64,000 bases of DNA from Alphaproteobacteria bacterium (lineage in GTDB: Bacteria; Pseudomonadota; Alphaproteobacteria; UBA6615): assembly GCA_009694135.1 (NCBI GenBank), contig SHVS01000005.1:25017-89016 (forward strand), given 5' to 3'. Below, in pieces: positions 1 through 10,684 of this stretch. Every line of letters starts with the position of its first letter. The stretch's first letter is position 1. Made by a program: the position numbers and the translations under genes. A model generated the notes under the pieces. The model saw only the letters and a list, made by a program, of their open reading frames with translations, was not told where the DNA came from and did no database searches.

Positions 1-110
1 TGCGCCGCGTCACGCGCCAGCAGCTCGGCCGACAAGGGGTCAAGGCCGCGCCGCGCCCGTCCGGCGTCATATTGGCTGGGGTTATCGCGAATCCATTTGA
101 GGTCGAGCAT
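1..110 (-). CDS. serS: Serine-tRNA ligase, N-terminal fragment (runs off window start)
   Basis: Reverse-strand translation MLDLKWIRDNPSQYDAGRARRGLDPLSAELLARDAA is a typical SerS N-terminus; serS next to tatC is common in alphaproteobacteria. Confidence 0.88.
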   Translation of the reverse strand, partial: MLDLKWIRDNPSQYDAGRARRGLDPLSAELLARDAA

Positions 111-173
111 CGGCTCCTACTAGCCGATCGCGCGGCTATGCGCGCGCATTTTCTTACCAGCCACGACTGCGGG

Positions 174-977
174 CTAAGCGCCCTCGCCCGCGACCGCGGA
201 TTCGAGACTACGCTCGATCAGCCGCGCGCAGATGATCGAGATTTCATACAGAATTACGAGCGGAACCGCGAGCGAAGTCATGCTGATGGGATCGGGCGGC
301 GTGAGCACGGCCGCGACCACGGCTATCGCTACAATCGCGTAACGGCGCTTTTCGGCCAAGCCATCCGCGCTGACCAGCCCGGCGCGCGCCATGAGCGAAA
401 GCGCGACCGGCATCTCGAAGCACAGGCCAAAGGCGAAGATCAGCCCCATGACCAGGGACAAATACTCGTTCACCTTCGGCTCGAGCACGATCGCGACCTC
501 GCCCGGCATGGCGGCCTGTTCGAAGGCGGCGAAGAACTTCCACGCCATCGGCATGATGACGTAGTAGACGAATCCTGCCCCGACCAGGAACATGATCGGC
601 GTCGCCAGCAAGAACGGCAGGAACGCGCGCCGCTCATTGCGATAGAGGCCAGGCGCGACAAACATCCAGATCTGCGCGGCAACAAAGGGAAAAGACACAA
701 ACGCGGCGGCGAACATCGCCACCTTGACGTTGGTGAAGAACTTTTCCTGCATGGCGGTGAAAATGAACCGCTTGTCGGTCAATCCGGCATCCGCCCACAC
801 TCTGACCAGCGGCCGCACCAGAAAATCAAAGATGACGTCGGCGTAGATAAAAGCGATCCCGAAGGCGATAAAGAAGGCGAACAGCGAATAGATCAGGCGC
901 TGGCGCAGCTCGATCAGATGCTGCAAGAGCGGCATGCGCTTGTTTTCGACCTCGGTGTCCTGACCGGGGATGCTCAT
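174..977 (-). CDS. tatC: Sec-independent protein translocase TatC
   Basis: MPLLQHLIELRQRLIYS... multi-TM protein with FEMPVAL motif; next to tatB and tatA. Confidence 0.96.
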   Translation of the reverse strand: MSIPGQDTEVENKRMPLLQHLIELRQRLIYSLFAFFIAFGIAFIYADVIFDFLVRPLVRVWADAGLTDKRFIFTAMQEKFFTNVKVAMFAAAFVSFPFVAAQIWMFVAPGLYRNERRAFLPFLLATPIMFLVGAGFVYYVIMPMAWKFFAAFEQAAMPGEVAIVLEPKVNEYLSLVMGLIFAFGLCFEMPVALSLMARAGLVSADGLAEKRRYAIVAIAVVAAVLTPPDPISMTSLAVPLVILYEISIICARLIERSLESAVAGEGA

Positions 978-992
978 GAATTGATTCGGCGA

Positions 993-1505
993 CTAGCCGC
1001 GGCCGGAGGCCGGGCGCGCAACTTCGGACGGCGCGGCGGCCACGGCTTCGGGCGTCGGCGGCACATGCACCGACGCCAGCCGGGGCGGAGTCGGACCCAT
1101 GGCCGTCGCCGGGTCAACCTGCGGCGGAGTCGGGCTGCTGGACGGCATGGAGGATGGCAAAGGAGTGGAGGTAACCGTCCGACGCGGAATCGGTTCGAAA
1201 TTCTCGTCCAACTCCTGTTCGGGCGGTAAGATTTTGTCCAGTTCGGCGTCGTCGATGCCGGCGGCTTTCTTCAACTCTTCGCCCGGGTCATAGCGGGTGA
1301 ACTCGTCGAATTCCTGTTTGACCTTGTCGAGCTCGGCCTCTTTCGCCAGCTCGGCCATGCTGTCCTGAAAATCACGCGCCAGCGACTTGGCCCGGCCGAT
1401 CCATTTGCCGACGGCGCGAATCGCGATCGGCAAATCCTTGGGACCGATCACGACCAGCGCCACGACCACAACCATGAGGATATGCGTCCAGCTGAGATCA
1501 AACAT
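993..1505 (-). CDS. tatB: Sec-independent protein translocase TatB
   Basis: MFDLSWTHILMVVVVALVVIGPKDLP N-terminus. Confidence 0.95.
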   Translation of the reverse strand: MFDLSWTHILMVVVVALVVIGPKDLPIAIRAVGKWIGRAKSLARDFQDSMAELAKEAELDKVKQEFDEFTRYDPGEELKKAAGIDDAELDKILPPEQELDENFEPIPRRTVTSTPLPSSMPSSSPTPPQVDPATAMGPTPPRLASVHVPPTPEAVAAAPSEVARPASGRG

Positions 1506-1587
1506 CGCTCACACCCGGCGCAAGGAAACCGAGGCGGAAGCCGCCCCGCCACCCAGCCGCTCGCACAGGAGGCGCAAACGCTGCCTG

Positions 1588-1809
1588 CTAGCTTTTGGTG
1601 GCCTTGTCCTGAGCCGGCTCGCCTTCGATCTGCTTGGCGGCTGCCGTCTCAGTGCCTTCCTTGTCATCCTTCATGCTGGTCTTGAAGGATTTGATGCCCT
1701 TGGCCACATCCGCCATGAGCGACGGAATCTTGCCGCGTCCGCCAAAGAGCAGCAACACGACCACCAGCACGATCAGCCAGTGCCAAATGCTGAAGCTTCC
1801 TATACCCAT
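1588..1809 (-). CDS. tatA: Sec-independent protein translocase TatA
   Basis: [32 protein letters not shown]. Confidence 0.95.
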   Translation of the reverse strand: MGIGSFSIWHWLIVLVVVLLLFGGRGKIPSLMADVAKGIKSFKTSMKDDKEGTETAAAKQIEGEPAQDKATKS

Positions 1810-1917
1810 GCCGCGTTACTCCCTCGCTGACGCCCGCTGATTAATCTGGACAGAGTAGCACGAAACGCCCAACGCCGGACAATGCCGGCACCGACCCATG
1901 CCAATTCTTTTTTCTAT

Positions 1918-2988
1918 CTAGGTATCACGCCGGGCAAATACAAAGGCTTGCGACGAGTCCAGGCGTACCGCGAAGCGTTCGTCCGCACGCGGCAGGAAGC
2001 GCCCGGGCACCCGCGCATGCAAATGCAAGGCATTTCCTCCGGCCACGGCGAGTTCGAAATGCACTAAACTGCTGCGTCCCAACAGTCGCGCGGCCAAGAC
2101 CCTACCGATCAGCGCCGGCGCCGCATCGTCCTCGACCTGGCGGAGCAAGGTGATGGCCTCCGGCCTGACCAAAACCTCGACCTCGGCCCCATCGGGCCAG
2201 GACTCCGCAGCGACCTCGCCGAGGGCGGTGGCAACCCGGCCACCGAGGGCGCGACCGGCGATGCGATTGACCTCGCCAAAGAACTCTGCGGCGAAGGGTC
2301 CGTTCGGCCGGTAGTAAAGCTCCGCCGGAGAACCGGTCTGCACCAATCGACCGGCGCGCATGAGCGCGACGCGGTCGGCCATGAACAACGCCTCGTCCGG
2401 ATCATGCGTTACCAGCAGCGTGGTCACGCCACTGTCCTTGAGCAGATGCAGGGTCTCGTCACGCACCTGACGCCTGAGCCGAGTGTCGAGGCCGGAGAAC
2501 GGTTCGTCCAGCAGCATGACCCGCGGACCGGGAGCGAGCGCACGCGCCAACGCCACGCGCTGCTGCTGCCCCCCGGACAGGCGCGACGGATTGGCCTCGG
2601 CCAAGGATTCGAGGCCGACTTGCGCCAGAGCCGCCAGTGCCTTCGCGCGCCGCTGTTGCACCGGTAGGCGGTCGAGGCCGAAGGCGACGTTCTGCAAAAC
2701 GGTCAGATGGGGAAACAGCGCGTAGTCCTGGAAGACCATGCCGACCCCGCGCGCCTCGGGTGGCACGCCGGCCGCGCCGGCGCGCTCGAGCACCTGCTCG
2801 CCGATGGAGATCTCGCCCGCTTGCAACGGCTCAAGTCCGGCGATCAGCCGCAGCAATGTCGACTTGCCGCAGCCCGAAGGGCCGACAAGCGACAAAAGCT
2901 CGCCCGCGGCCAGCGCCAAATCGACGCCATCGACCGCAAGGGTCGAATCATACAGGTGGCGGATGCCGGACAGGCGGAGCGCGCTCAT
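1918..2988 (-). CDS. ABC transporter ATP-binding protein (FbpC/PotA-like with TOBE-like C-terminus)
   Basis: Walker A GPSGCGKST, signature LSGGQQQR, Walker B VMLLDEPFSGLD; long C-terminal domain. Confidence 0.9.
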   Translation of the reverse strand: MSALRLSGIRHLYDSTLAVDGVDLALAAGELLSLVGPSGCGKSTLLRLIAGLEPLQAGEISIGEQVLERAGAAGVPPEARGVGMVFQDYALFPHLTVLQNVAFGLDRLPVQQRRAKALAALAQVGLESLAEANPSRLSGGQQQRVALARALAPGPRVMLLDEPFSGLDTRLRRQVRDETLHLLKDSGVTTLLVTHDPDEALFMADRVALMRAGRLVQTGSPAELYYRPNGPFAAEFFGEVNRIAGRALGGRVATALGEVAAESWPDGAEVEVLVRPEAITLLRQVEDDAAPALIGRVLAARLLGRSSLVHFELAVAGGNALHLHARVPGRFLPRADERFAVRLDSSQAFVFARRDT

Positions 2989-3030
2989 GCCGCTGCACTC
3001 TAAGCGGAGCGGAACGGCTTGGCGACCAGC

Positions 3031-3729
3031 TTACTCGGCCGCGGCAGCGGCCAGATTCCGCGTTTCGTCCTCGCTCGCCACCGGGCCGTCTGCTTCATCG
3101 GATAGGACCAGCGGTTCGGGCAGCACCTCCTCTTCGGACGGCAACTCTGCCGCCGGCTCATCGATTTCACGTTCGGCCTGTGCCGCGATCGCCGGCCGAG
3201 TGTCGAGTAGTCCGGCCGCTTCCAATTCCTTCGCCCCCGGCAACTCGCCCAGACCGCCGAGGCCGAAATGGTCGAGAAACACTTGCGTCGTTACCCAAGT
3301 CAGCGGCCGACCGGGCGCCTCGCGCCGCCGGCTGGGCCTGATCCAGCCGGCTTCGAGCAGCGCGTCGAAGGAGCCCTTGCTCGACGCCACGCCGCGAATC
3401 GTTTCGACCTCGGCGCGCGTCACCGGCTGGTGGTAGGCGACAATCGCCAGAGTTTCGAGAGCCGCCTGAGACAGCCGACGCTGAACGTCGCGCTCGAGTT
3501 TCAGCAGCGGCGCCAGATCGGGCGCGGTGCGGAACGACCAACGCTCGCCCGTGCACACCAGATTGACCCCGCGTCCGTCATATTCGGCGGCGAGTTCGGC
3601 GAGCAGGCCTTCGGCGTCGGCGCCGTCCGGCAGCCGCGCGGTGATCGCCGCCAAGTCAAGCGGTTCGGCGGCGGAAAACAGCAGCGCTTCGAGCGTGCGG
3701 AGATCTTCATTGCGCCCGGCGTCCATCAT
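3031..3729 (-). CDS. scpB: SMC-Scp complex subunit ScpB
   Basis: LEALLFSAAEPLDLAAITARLP, ALETLAIVAYHQPVTRAEVETIRGV. Confidence 0.94.
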   Translation of the reverse strand: MMDAGRNEDLRTLEALLFSAAEPLDLAAITARLPDGADAEGLLAELAAEYDGRGVNLVCTGERWSFRTAPDLAPLLKLERDVQRRLSQAALETLAIVAYHQPVTRAEVETIRGVASSKGSFDALLEAGWIRPSRRREAPGRPLTWVTTQVFLDHFGLGGLGELPGAKELEAAGLLDTRPAIAAQAEREIDEPAAELPSEEEVLPEPLVLSDEADGPVASEDETRNLAAAAAE

Positions 3730-4565
3730 CCCTGTCCTTCCGTAACAAAAACCTGCGCCGCGGCGCGCAAACGCACATAAATAGCGCCAAAGGCCGCATC
3801 CTGGCGCAGAAGCGCCGAACCCGATTTAGCCAATTCAAGCGTCGCGCCAAAAGTCGCCGCCAAGGCGGAGCGGCGATCGAATTCATCCTCCGTCGATGAC
3901 GGCAACAGACTCGTAAGTGTCGCCCAATCGCTGACCCCGGGCAACAGCGCCCGCAAGCGCGCGAGCGCCCGCTCGATCGACCAGGCGACCTCCGGCGCAA
4001 TGCGTAGTTGGCGTGGCTGAACGCGGCGCTTGATGGCGCCATAGGCCGACAGCAGATCAAAGAGGCTCGCGTGATAGACAGTATGGCTGGTGAGCGCGAG
4101 ACCTTCCGGCTGGCCGCGGCCGAACACCTCGACGCCCAGGCGCGGGCGGGCTATCAGCCGCGTCGCCGCCTCGCGCATAGCCTCGAGCCGTTGCAATTGG
4201 AAGCGCAGCGCGGCGGCCATTTCCTCGCCGCTCGGCTCGTCTTCCTCGACCGCGTCATGCGGCAGCAGCAGCCGCGATTTCAGATAGGCGAGCCAGGCGG
4301 CCATGACAATATATTCGGCCGCCACTTCCAGCCTGAGATGCCGTGCCGCCTGCACATAGGCGAGATATTGCTCCGCCAGGGCAAGGATCGAGATACGCGT
4401 AAGGTCGACCTTTTGCTCGCGCGCAAGCGACAGCAAAAGATCGAGCGGCCCCTCGAAGCCGTCAAGCCGCACGACCAGTCCGGCCTCGCCCTCGGCGTCC
4501 GGTCCATCCGCGGTCTTTGCTTCGAATTCCTCGTCCGCCTGCACGATCGTCCCCGACTCTTGCAC
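3726..4565 (-). CDS. scpA: Segregation and condensation protein ScpA
   Basis: VRLDGFEGPLDLLLSLAREQKVDLTRISI, overlaps scpB start. Confidence 0.95.
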   Translation of the reverse strand: MQESGTIVQADEEFEAKTADGPDAEGEAGLVVRLDGFEGPLDLLLSLAREQKVDLTRISILALAEQYLAYVQAARHLRLEVAAEYIVMAAWLAYLKSRLLLPHDAVEEDEPSGEEMAAALRFQLQRLEAMREAATRLIARPRLGVEVFGRGQPEGLALTSHTVYHASLFDLLSAYGAIKRRVQPRQLRIAPEVAWSIERALARLRALLPGVSDWATLTSLLPSSTEDEFDRRSALAATFGATLELAKSGSALLRQDAAFGAIYVRLRAAAQVFVTEGQG

Positions 4566-4583
4566 CCGACTCGCCTGGATATT

Positions 4584-5270
4584 CTATCTCAGACCACTCA
4601 GACCGAGGATCGTATCAATCAGAAATTCTACCGGCCCAGCGAGCAACCAGTTGAAAATATTCAAATCAATTCGCAGACTCCGGCCCAGCTCTGGCAATAC
4701 GAACAGACCAAAAATCAAGATCATCATGCCGTAGCGTTCGACCGAGGCCAACGCGCGCGCCAGGCCATTCGGCAAAAGGCCGACGGCCACCCGCCCGCCA
4801 TCAAGCGGCGGCAGTGGCAGCATATTGAACACGGCCAACACAACATTGAGTTGCAAGGAGTTGACCAGATTCTGCTGCGCCCACTTGACCACCGAAGCGG
4901 GCAGTTGCCCGGTTGCGTGCAGGGCGAGCGCGGATATTAACGCCAAGGCTATGTTCATAGCCGGCCCGGCGGCCGCGACCCAAACCATATCGCGCTTCGG
5001 ACGGTGCAGGCGGTTGAAATTCACGGGTACGGGTTTGGCCCAGCCGAAGAGCAACCCTGAGCCAGAAAAGATCAGTATCGCCGGCAGAAGCACTGTGCCG
5101 AACGGGTCGATATGGCGCAGCGGGTTAAAGGTGACGCGGCCAAGCCGATAGGCAGTGTCGTCGCCGAGCTTGAGCGCCGCCCAGCCATGCGCCGCCTCGT
5201 GCAGCGTGATGGCAAACAACGCCGGCAACACCCAGATCGAAGCCTTGAAGGCGAGATCGTACCAATCCAT
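4584..5270 (-). CDS. Site-2 protease family (M50) membrane metalloprotease
   Basis: HEAAHG zinc-binding motif, multi-TM, NMLPLPPLDGGRV motif. Confidence 0.92.
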   Translation of the reverse strand: MDWYDLAFKASIWVLPALFAITLHEAAHGWAALKLGDDTAYRLGRVTFNPLRHIDPFGTVLLPAILIFSGSGLLFGWAKPVPVNFNRLHRPKRDMVWVAAAGPAMNIALALISALALHATGQLPASVVKWAQQNLVNSLQLNVVLAVFNMLPLPPLDGGRVAVGLLPNGLARALASVERYGMMILIFGLFVLPELGRSLRIDLNIFNWLLAGPVEFLIDTILGLSGLR

Positions 5271-5282
5271 GCCGGCGCGCCC

Positions 5283-6311
5283 TCAGGCAGCGCGGGCGAG
5301 CAGCTGATAGAGCCGCGCGGCGCTGTCTTCGGCCGGCAGCGCGCCCGCCGTCCGCGCCGGAACCAGGGCGCGTGCGCGCTCCAGCCGGCGCACAGCCGCG
5401 GGCGTGAGCGACGGCACGACCTCGGCGATGGTTTCCATCTCTGCCATCTCGCCGCTGCAATGCAGGGCGGCGTCACAGCCGGCGCTCAGTGAGGCGACGG
5501 CGCGTTCGGCGGCCGTGCCGGACAGAGCCTTCATCGTGATATCGTCGCTCACCAGGAACCCCGCAAAACCAATCACGCCGCGGATGACCCGCTCGATCAC
5601 GATCTTCGATGTGGTCCCGGGCGCGGAAGGATCAAGCACCGGATAGACGATATGCGCGGTCATGCCCCAGGGCATGCCGGCGGCGGCGATGAACGGCGCA
5701 TAGTCGGCGCGCAGCAGCTCGGCCTCGGTGGCCGCGACGCGCGGAAGCTCCATGTGGCTATCGACCCCGGCCCGCCCGTGCCCCGGCATATGCTTGATGA
5801 CCGGCATCACGCCGCCCGCCAAGAGCCCGGCGCAGGCGGCAAGGCCAAGCTCGGTCACGATCATCGGATCGTCGGAGAAGGCGCGGTCGCCGATCGCCGC
5901 TGTCATGCCCGCCTGCGCCACGTCAAGAACCGGCGCGCAATTCACATCGATGCCAAGCGGCGCCAGATCTGCCGCAATCAAGCGATAATGCAGATAGGTC
6001 GCCTCGACCCCCGCCGCGCGATCCCGGCGGGCGATGGCCCCCAGCGCCGCGCCCGAGGGACCGATGCGCCAATGCGGCGGCTTGAGCCGCGCGACCCGCC
6101 CGCCCTCCTGATCGATCAGGACCGGAGCATCGGCGCGGCCGACGCAGGCGCGCAGCGCATCGACCAGCGCCCGCGTCTGTTCCGGTGTCTCGCAATTGCG
6201 CTTATAGAGGCTAAACCCAAGCGGCTTGCTGCGCGTGAAGAAAGCGCTCTCGGCCGGCGACAGAGTCGTGCCGGCGCAGCCGAAAATAACGGCCAATGGC
6301 CGGGACATCAC
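5283..6311 (-). CDS. nagZ: Beta-N-acetylhexosaminidase (GH3)
   Basis: KHMPGHGRAGVDSHMELP, LIDQEGGRVARL, LVSDDITMKAL motifs. Confidence 0.94.
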   Translation of the reverse strand: MMSRPLAVIFGCAGTTLSPAESAFFTRSKPLGFSLYKRNCETPEQTRALVDALRACVGRADAPVLIDQEGGRVARLKPPHWRIGPSGAALGAIARRDRAAGVEATYLHYRLIAADLAPLGIDVNCAPVLDVAQAGMTAAIGDRAFSDDPMIVTELGLAACAGLLAGGVMPVIKHMPGHGRAGVDSHMELPRVAATEAELLRADYAPFIAAAGMPWGMTAHIVYPVLDPSAPGTTSKIVIERVIRGVIGFAGFLVSDDITMKALSGTAAERAVASLSAGCDAALHCSGEMAEMETIAEVVPSLTPAAVRRLERARALVPARTAGALPAEDSAARLYQLLARAA

Positions 6312-7141
6312 GGGGCGAGGACGAGGCAGGTCGATTTACGTGCGCGCAGCGCTCCGCACAACGTGTCGGCCGCGTCACGGCTGGCGAGCGGCCCAACCTG
6401 AACGCGCCAGACGACCCGCTTGTCGGGCAGCGTCGCCGGCGTGACCGTCCCTTCAAGCCCCGACAGCAAATCAGCGTAACTCGTGCGCGCCTTGGTCCAG
6501 GCTTGGCGCGCAGCCTCCTCGGTTTGCAACAAGACCAGCTGCACGCTAAAGGCGCCAGGGCGTGTGGGTACTTGCGCAATTTGCCGCGGCGGAGCCGCCG
6601 GCGGCGAGGCCTCAGTCACCGCCGGCAGTGCGGCTGTTGGCTTCGGACTGACGGTCGAGGGCGCGGGCCCGGCCGCCGGTTCATCCTTGAGGATCCCCTC
6701 GATCAGCTTATCCAGCGCCGGGCTGGACCGGGGAGCCGTATTCGGGACAGCGGGCGGAGTTTCGGCCGGAATCCGCGCAAGTGGTGATGGCGGCGCGGCC
6801 AGTTGCGTCTCCACCGGGCCCGGCAGCGGCGGCGCGGGCCGGGCAAGCGGCGTCTCGGGCGGCGGCAGCACGCGCTCAACCTGCCCCGGGGCCGCCGGCC
6901 GTTGAAGTTTATAAATTTCACGCTCGAGCGCTTGCGGCGGCAATCCCACAGGCGTTACCGGTTTGACCTTGATCAGCGTCGCATCGGCGTTCAACAGCGG
7001 CGCGCCATTATCCTGGTTGCCCACGGAGTAGGCGTACCAAAGAACGCCGCCAAATCCCGCGAGCGCCACACTGACCGCGCCCACGACCAGCAGCCATCCC
7101 CGGTCGCCAAAACGTCGCCCCGTCTTCTCGGCCGCGCTCAT
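6308..7141 (-). CDS. SPOR domain-containing protein
   Basis: Single N-terminal TM, Pro/Ala-rich linker, C-terminal [18 protein letters not shown]...[19 protein letters not shown]. Confidence 0.88.
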   Translation of the reverse strand: MSAAEKTGRRFGDRGWLLVVGAVSVALAGFGGVLWYAYSVGNQDNGAPLLNADATLIKVKPVTPVGLPPQALEREIYKLQRPAAPGQVERVLPPPETPLARPAPPLPGPVETQLAAPPSPLARIPAETPPAVPNTAPRSSPALDKLIEGILKDEPAAGPAPSTVSPKPTAALPAVTEASPPAAPPRQIAQVPTRPGAFSVQLVLLQTEEAARQAWTKARTSYADLLSGLEGTVTPATLPDKRVVWRVQVGPLASRDAADTLCGALRARKSTCLVLAP

Positions 7142-8919
7142 TCGCGCATCTCCTCCACCGGAGCCACTCCCATTATGCTTAGCCCTGCAGCGACGATGCT
7201 CGCAACTCCTTCAACCAACGCCAGACGCGCCATGGTCAACGGCCGGTCGCTTTCTATCAAAAAACGAAGCTGCGCCTCATCTTTTCCGCGTGTCCACAAT
7301 CCGTGAAACGCCGCCGCGACTTCCGACAAATAGAAAGCGATCCGATGCGGTTCATGCGCCAAGGCCGCCGACTCGACGACTCGCGGCCACTGCGCGAGCA
7401 CCTGAATGAGCCCGATCTCGGCCCGATCTTCAAGACGCGCGAGCGGTGACGAGGCCAAGGCCGCGCCGTCCAGCGCGGCGTCGGGATAGAGCTCGTGCGC
7501 GTGGCGCAGCACCGATCGGCAGCGGGCATGCGCGTATTGGACATAGAAGACCGGGTTGTCGCGGCTCTGCTCGCGCGCTTTGACCAAATCGAAATCCAGC
7601 GACGCATCGTTGCGCCTTGTGAGCATGATGAAGCGGACCACATCCTTGCCGACCGCCTCGATCAAGTCGCGCAGCGTGACGAAGGTGCCGGCGCGCTTCG
7701 ACATCTTTGCCGGCTGGCCATTCTCCAACAGCTTGACCAATTGGCAGATCTTGACGTCGAGCGCGGCGGCATCCTCGGTCAGAGCCTTGACCCCAGCCTG
7801 CATGCGCTTGATATAGCCGCCGTGGTCGGCGCCCCACACGTCGATCATGACCTGGAAACCGCGCCGCCATTTGTCGAAGTGATAGGCCAGGTCGGTCGCG
7901 AAATAGGTCCATGACCCGTCTGATTTTTTCAACGGCCGATCGACCTCGTCGCCGAACTGCGTCGCGCGGAACAAGGTCTGTGGGCGCGGCTCCCAATCGT
8001 CCGGCTTCTTGCCCTTGGGCGGTTCGAGCACGCCGGTGTAGATCAGCCCGCGCGATTCAAGAACCTTGACCGCGGCATCGACCGCGCCGGCATCGACCAG
8101 CGCGCGTTCCGAGCTGAAGATGTCATGCCTGACGCCAAGCGCGGCCAAATCCTCGCGAATGAGCGCCATCATCGCCGCGATAGCCTGGTCGCGCACGATC
8201 GGCAGCCAGACCGCTTCGTTTTTGCCGGCGAGGTCGCGACCATGGTGCGCGGCGAGCGCGGCGCCGAGCGGCACAAGGTATTCGCCGCGATAGGCCCAAT
8301 CGCGCCCGGGAACCAATCGCGCGAACGCGGCCTCGTCCATGCTCGTGCCAAGCGCCTCCAGGTAGCGGGCATAAGCGGACACAGCGAGCGCATCGACCTG
8401 CGCGCCAGCATCGTTGATATAGTACTCGCGGGTCACGCGATAGCCGGCGAAGGCGAGCAGATTGGCCAGCGCGTCGCCGACCACCGTGCCGCGCGCATGC
8501 CCGACATGCAGCGGGCCGGTCGGATTGGCCGAGACATACTCGACATTGACCGCCTGCCCATGGCCGATAGCGGCCTTGCCGTATTCCCGCCCGGCCCGCA
8601 GTAGCGTCGCAAGTTCGGCGCGCCAAACCTCGGGCGCTAGCCGCAAGTTGATGAAACCCGGTCCGGCGACCGTGACTTCCGTAACGTCGGGAATCATTCG
8701 CAGACGCTCGGCCAACAGATCGGCGATGGCACGCGGCGGCTTGCCGGCCGGCTTGGCCAGCACCATGGCGGCGTTGGTGGACAGATCGCCATGCGCCGCC
8801 TCGCGCGGTGGATCGACCGACAGGGCGGACAGGTCGAGACCAGCGGGCAGCGCTCCGGCCTTAGCCAGAGCCTCGATTTCGGCCCGCGTGATGGCTTCAA
8901 ATCGTCTAAAAATATTCAT
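7138..8919 (-). CDS. argS: Arginine-tRNA ligase
   Basis: [41 protein letters not shown]. Confidence 0.97.
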   Translation of the reverse strand: MNIFRRFEAITRAEIEALAKAGALPAGLDLSALSVDPPREAAHGDLSTNAAMVLAKPAGKPPRAIADLLAERLRMIPDVTEVTVAGPGFINLRLAPEVWRAELATLLRAGREYGKAAIGHGQAVNVEYVSANPTGPLHVGHARGTVVGDALANLLAFAGYRVTREYYINDAGAQVDALAVSAYARYLEALGTSMDEAAFARLVPGRDWAYRGEYLVPLGAALAAHHGRDLAGKNEAVWLPIVRDQAIAAMMALIREDLAALGVRHDIFSSERALVDAGAVDAAVKVLESRGLIYTGVLEPPKGKKPDDWEPRPQTLFRATQFGDEVDRPLKKSDGSWTYFATDLAYHFDKWRRGFQVMIDVWGADHGGYIKRMQAGVKALTEDAAALDVKICQLVKLLENGQPAKMSKRAGTFVTLRDLIEAVGKDVVRFIMLTRRNDASLDFDLVKAREQSRDNPVFYVQYAHARCRSVLRHAHELYPDAALDGAALASSPLARLEDRAEIGLIQVLAQWPRVVESAALAHEPHRIAFYLSEVAAAFHGLWTRGKDEAQLRFLIESDRPLTMARLALVEGVASIVAAGLSIMGVAPVEEMRE

Positions 8920-9047
8920 AATCTTATACCATCATACATAGCTGCGGCCTTGCGGAATTGGCCGTCAATTGACTTGGTACGCTTCGAGCCTACATATAAA
9001 CCGTGGGCGGGCCGAATCGCCCGCACCTTTAGCTTTACGGGTTACGG

Positions 9048-9431
9048 ATGACGCAGCCGAGCGCCCTTGCCAATACGCCCACGCCAGCTCCGGTGCCGCG
9101 TACGCTCGCCATAACCGAGCGGGCGGCGCGCCGGATTGCCGCGCTCACCGTCGATGAACGGGCGAAAGGCCAGGATCCGCTGTTCCGCGTGCATATCGAT
9201 GGCGGCGGCTGTTCCGGCTTCCAATATGGCTTCGTGCTCGACACGGCTGTCAATGGCGACGACACGGTATTCAACCGCGACGGCGTGCGCGTGGTGGTGG
9301 ACGCAAGCTCGCTCGACCTGCTCGCCGGCTCGGAATTGGACTGGGTTGAAACCCTGGCCGGGGCTTCGTTCCAAATCACCAACCCGAATGCGGCGTCCTC
9401 CTGCGGCTGCGGGTCATCCTTCGCCGTCTGA
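9048..9431 (+). CDS. erpA: Iron-sulfur cluster insertion protein ErpA (A-type carrier)
   Basis: FRVHIDGGGCSGFQYGF ... CGCGSSF cysteine motif. Confidence 0.93.
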   Translation: MTQPSALANTPTPAPVPRTLAITERAARRIAALTVDERAKGQDPLFRVHIDGGGCSGFQYGFVLDTAVNGDDTVFNRDGVRVVVDASSLDLLAGSELDWVETLAGASFQITNPNAASSCGCGSSFAV

Positions 9432-9488
9432 TTGCCGGCCGCCCTCTCCAGCCTCATGCTGAGCCAGTCGAAGCATGGGGCTGACCCG

Positions 9489-10277
9489 ATGAAAATCGCC
9501 ACCTGGAACGTCAATTCGATCAAGGCGCGGCTGCCCAATGTGCTGGCGTGGCTGGATGCGGCCAAGCCCGATGTCCTGCTGATGCAGGAAATCAAGACTG
9601 TCGCCGACGGCTTCCCCACCATGGAATTCGAATCGCGCGGCTACAATCTCGCGATCCATGGACAGAAGACCTATAACGGCGTCGCGATCGCCTCCATATT
9701 CCGGCTCGACGATGTGCGGCGCGGCCTGCCCGGGTACGAGGATCCGCAGGCGCGCTTCATCGAGGCCTGGATCGATGCCGGCGACCGTGGATGCCGCGTC
9801 GCCTCGATCTATCTGCCCAATGGCAATCCGCTCGGCACCGAGAAATTCGTCTACAAGCTCGACTGGATGGAGCGGCTGATCGCGCATGCGCGCAAGCTGC
9901 TGAAGGATGAGGAAGCCGTGGTGCTAGGCGGCGACTATAACGTGATCCCTGAAGACCGCGATTGCCACGATCCCAAAGCCTGGGCGGGCGATGCGCTCTT
10001 CCAGCCGGAAAGCCGCGCGGCATTCCGCAAACTTCTGCATCTTGGCTATACCGAGGCGTTTCGCGCCCTGCATGACGAGCCGCTCGCCTACAGCTTCTGG
10101 AATTACCAGGCGCGCGCCTTCGAGCGCGATGCCGGCATCCGCATCGACCATCTGCTGCTCTCGCCGCAAGCCGCCGACCGGCTCACCGCTTGCCAGATCG
10201 ACAAGGCGCCGCGCGCTGAGGAGCACGCTTCCGACCATGTGCCGGTGTGGTGCTCCCTCGCCGCGCCCGAGCGTTAG
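9489..10277 (+). CDS. xthA: Exodeoxyribonuclease III
   Basis: MKIATWNVNSIKARL, LMQEIKT, GGDYNVIPEDRDCHDP, RIDHLLLS; start chosen at internal ATG. Confidence 0.95.
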   Translation: MKIATWNVNSIKARLPNVLAWLDAAKPDVLLMQEIKTVADGFPTMEFESRGYNLAIHGQKTYNGVAIASIFRLDDVRRGLPGYEDPQARFIEAWIDAGDRGCRVASIYLPNGNPLGTEKFVYKLDWMERLIAHARKLLKDEEAVVLGGDYNVIPEDRDCHDPKAWAGDALFQPESRAAFRKLLHLGYTEAFRALHDEPLAYSFWNYQARAFERDAGIRIDHLLLSPQAADRLTACQIDKAPRAEEHASDHVPVWCSLAAPER

Positions 10278-10663
10278 GCCAGTCCGATCAGGATCAGCAG
10301 GGTGCCAAGGGTTGCGAAGCCCCAAGCGGTGGAGCGGAACATCTGCTTGCCTAAGGCGTAAAACGGCACATAGGCGACGCGCCCCCAGAAATAGAGATGC
10401 GCGCCAATCAGCGTGAGCCAGCCGTGCCTGTCGGCCACCTGGGCCATCAATACGGCCGCCGCGAAGAGCGGAAAGGTTTCGCTGTAATTCTTGAATGCGC
10501 GCTCCAGCCGCCCGGCGACTCCGGTCAAGGGCGGGACAGCTTCGTCGCGCGAACTCTTATACCACTCGGTCGATCGCTGCGCCTTTTGCGCCCGCGAAAC
10601 GAGACTGATCTGCACGAGGCCGAGCACGACGCTCGCCGCCAAAAGCCACAATTCCTGGTTCAT
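10274..10663 (-). CDS. MAPEG family membrane protein
   Basis: Four-TM protein with RLERAFKNYSETFPLFAAAVL motif. Confidence 0.85.
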   Translation of the reverse strand: MNQELWLLAASVVLGLVQISLVSRAQKAQRSTEWYKSSRDEAVPPLTGVAGRLERAFKNYSETFPLFAAAVLMAQVADRHGWLTLIGAHLYFWGRVAYVPFYALGKQMFRSTAWGFATLGTLLILIGLA

Positions 10664-10684
10664 TCTGCCAGACTGTTTGCGGGG

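Noticed and set aside
72-1229. 385-aa plus-strand ORF opposite tatC/tatB
   Set aside because: Antisense shadow ORF typical of high GC; composition Arg/His/Asp-rich, opposite strand has clear TatC/TatB
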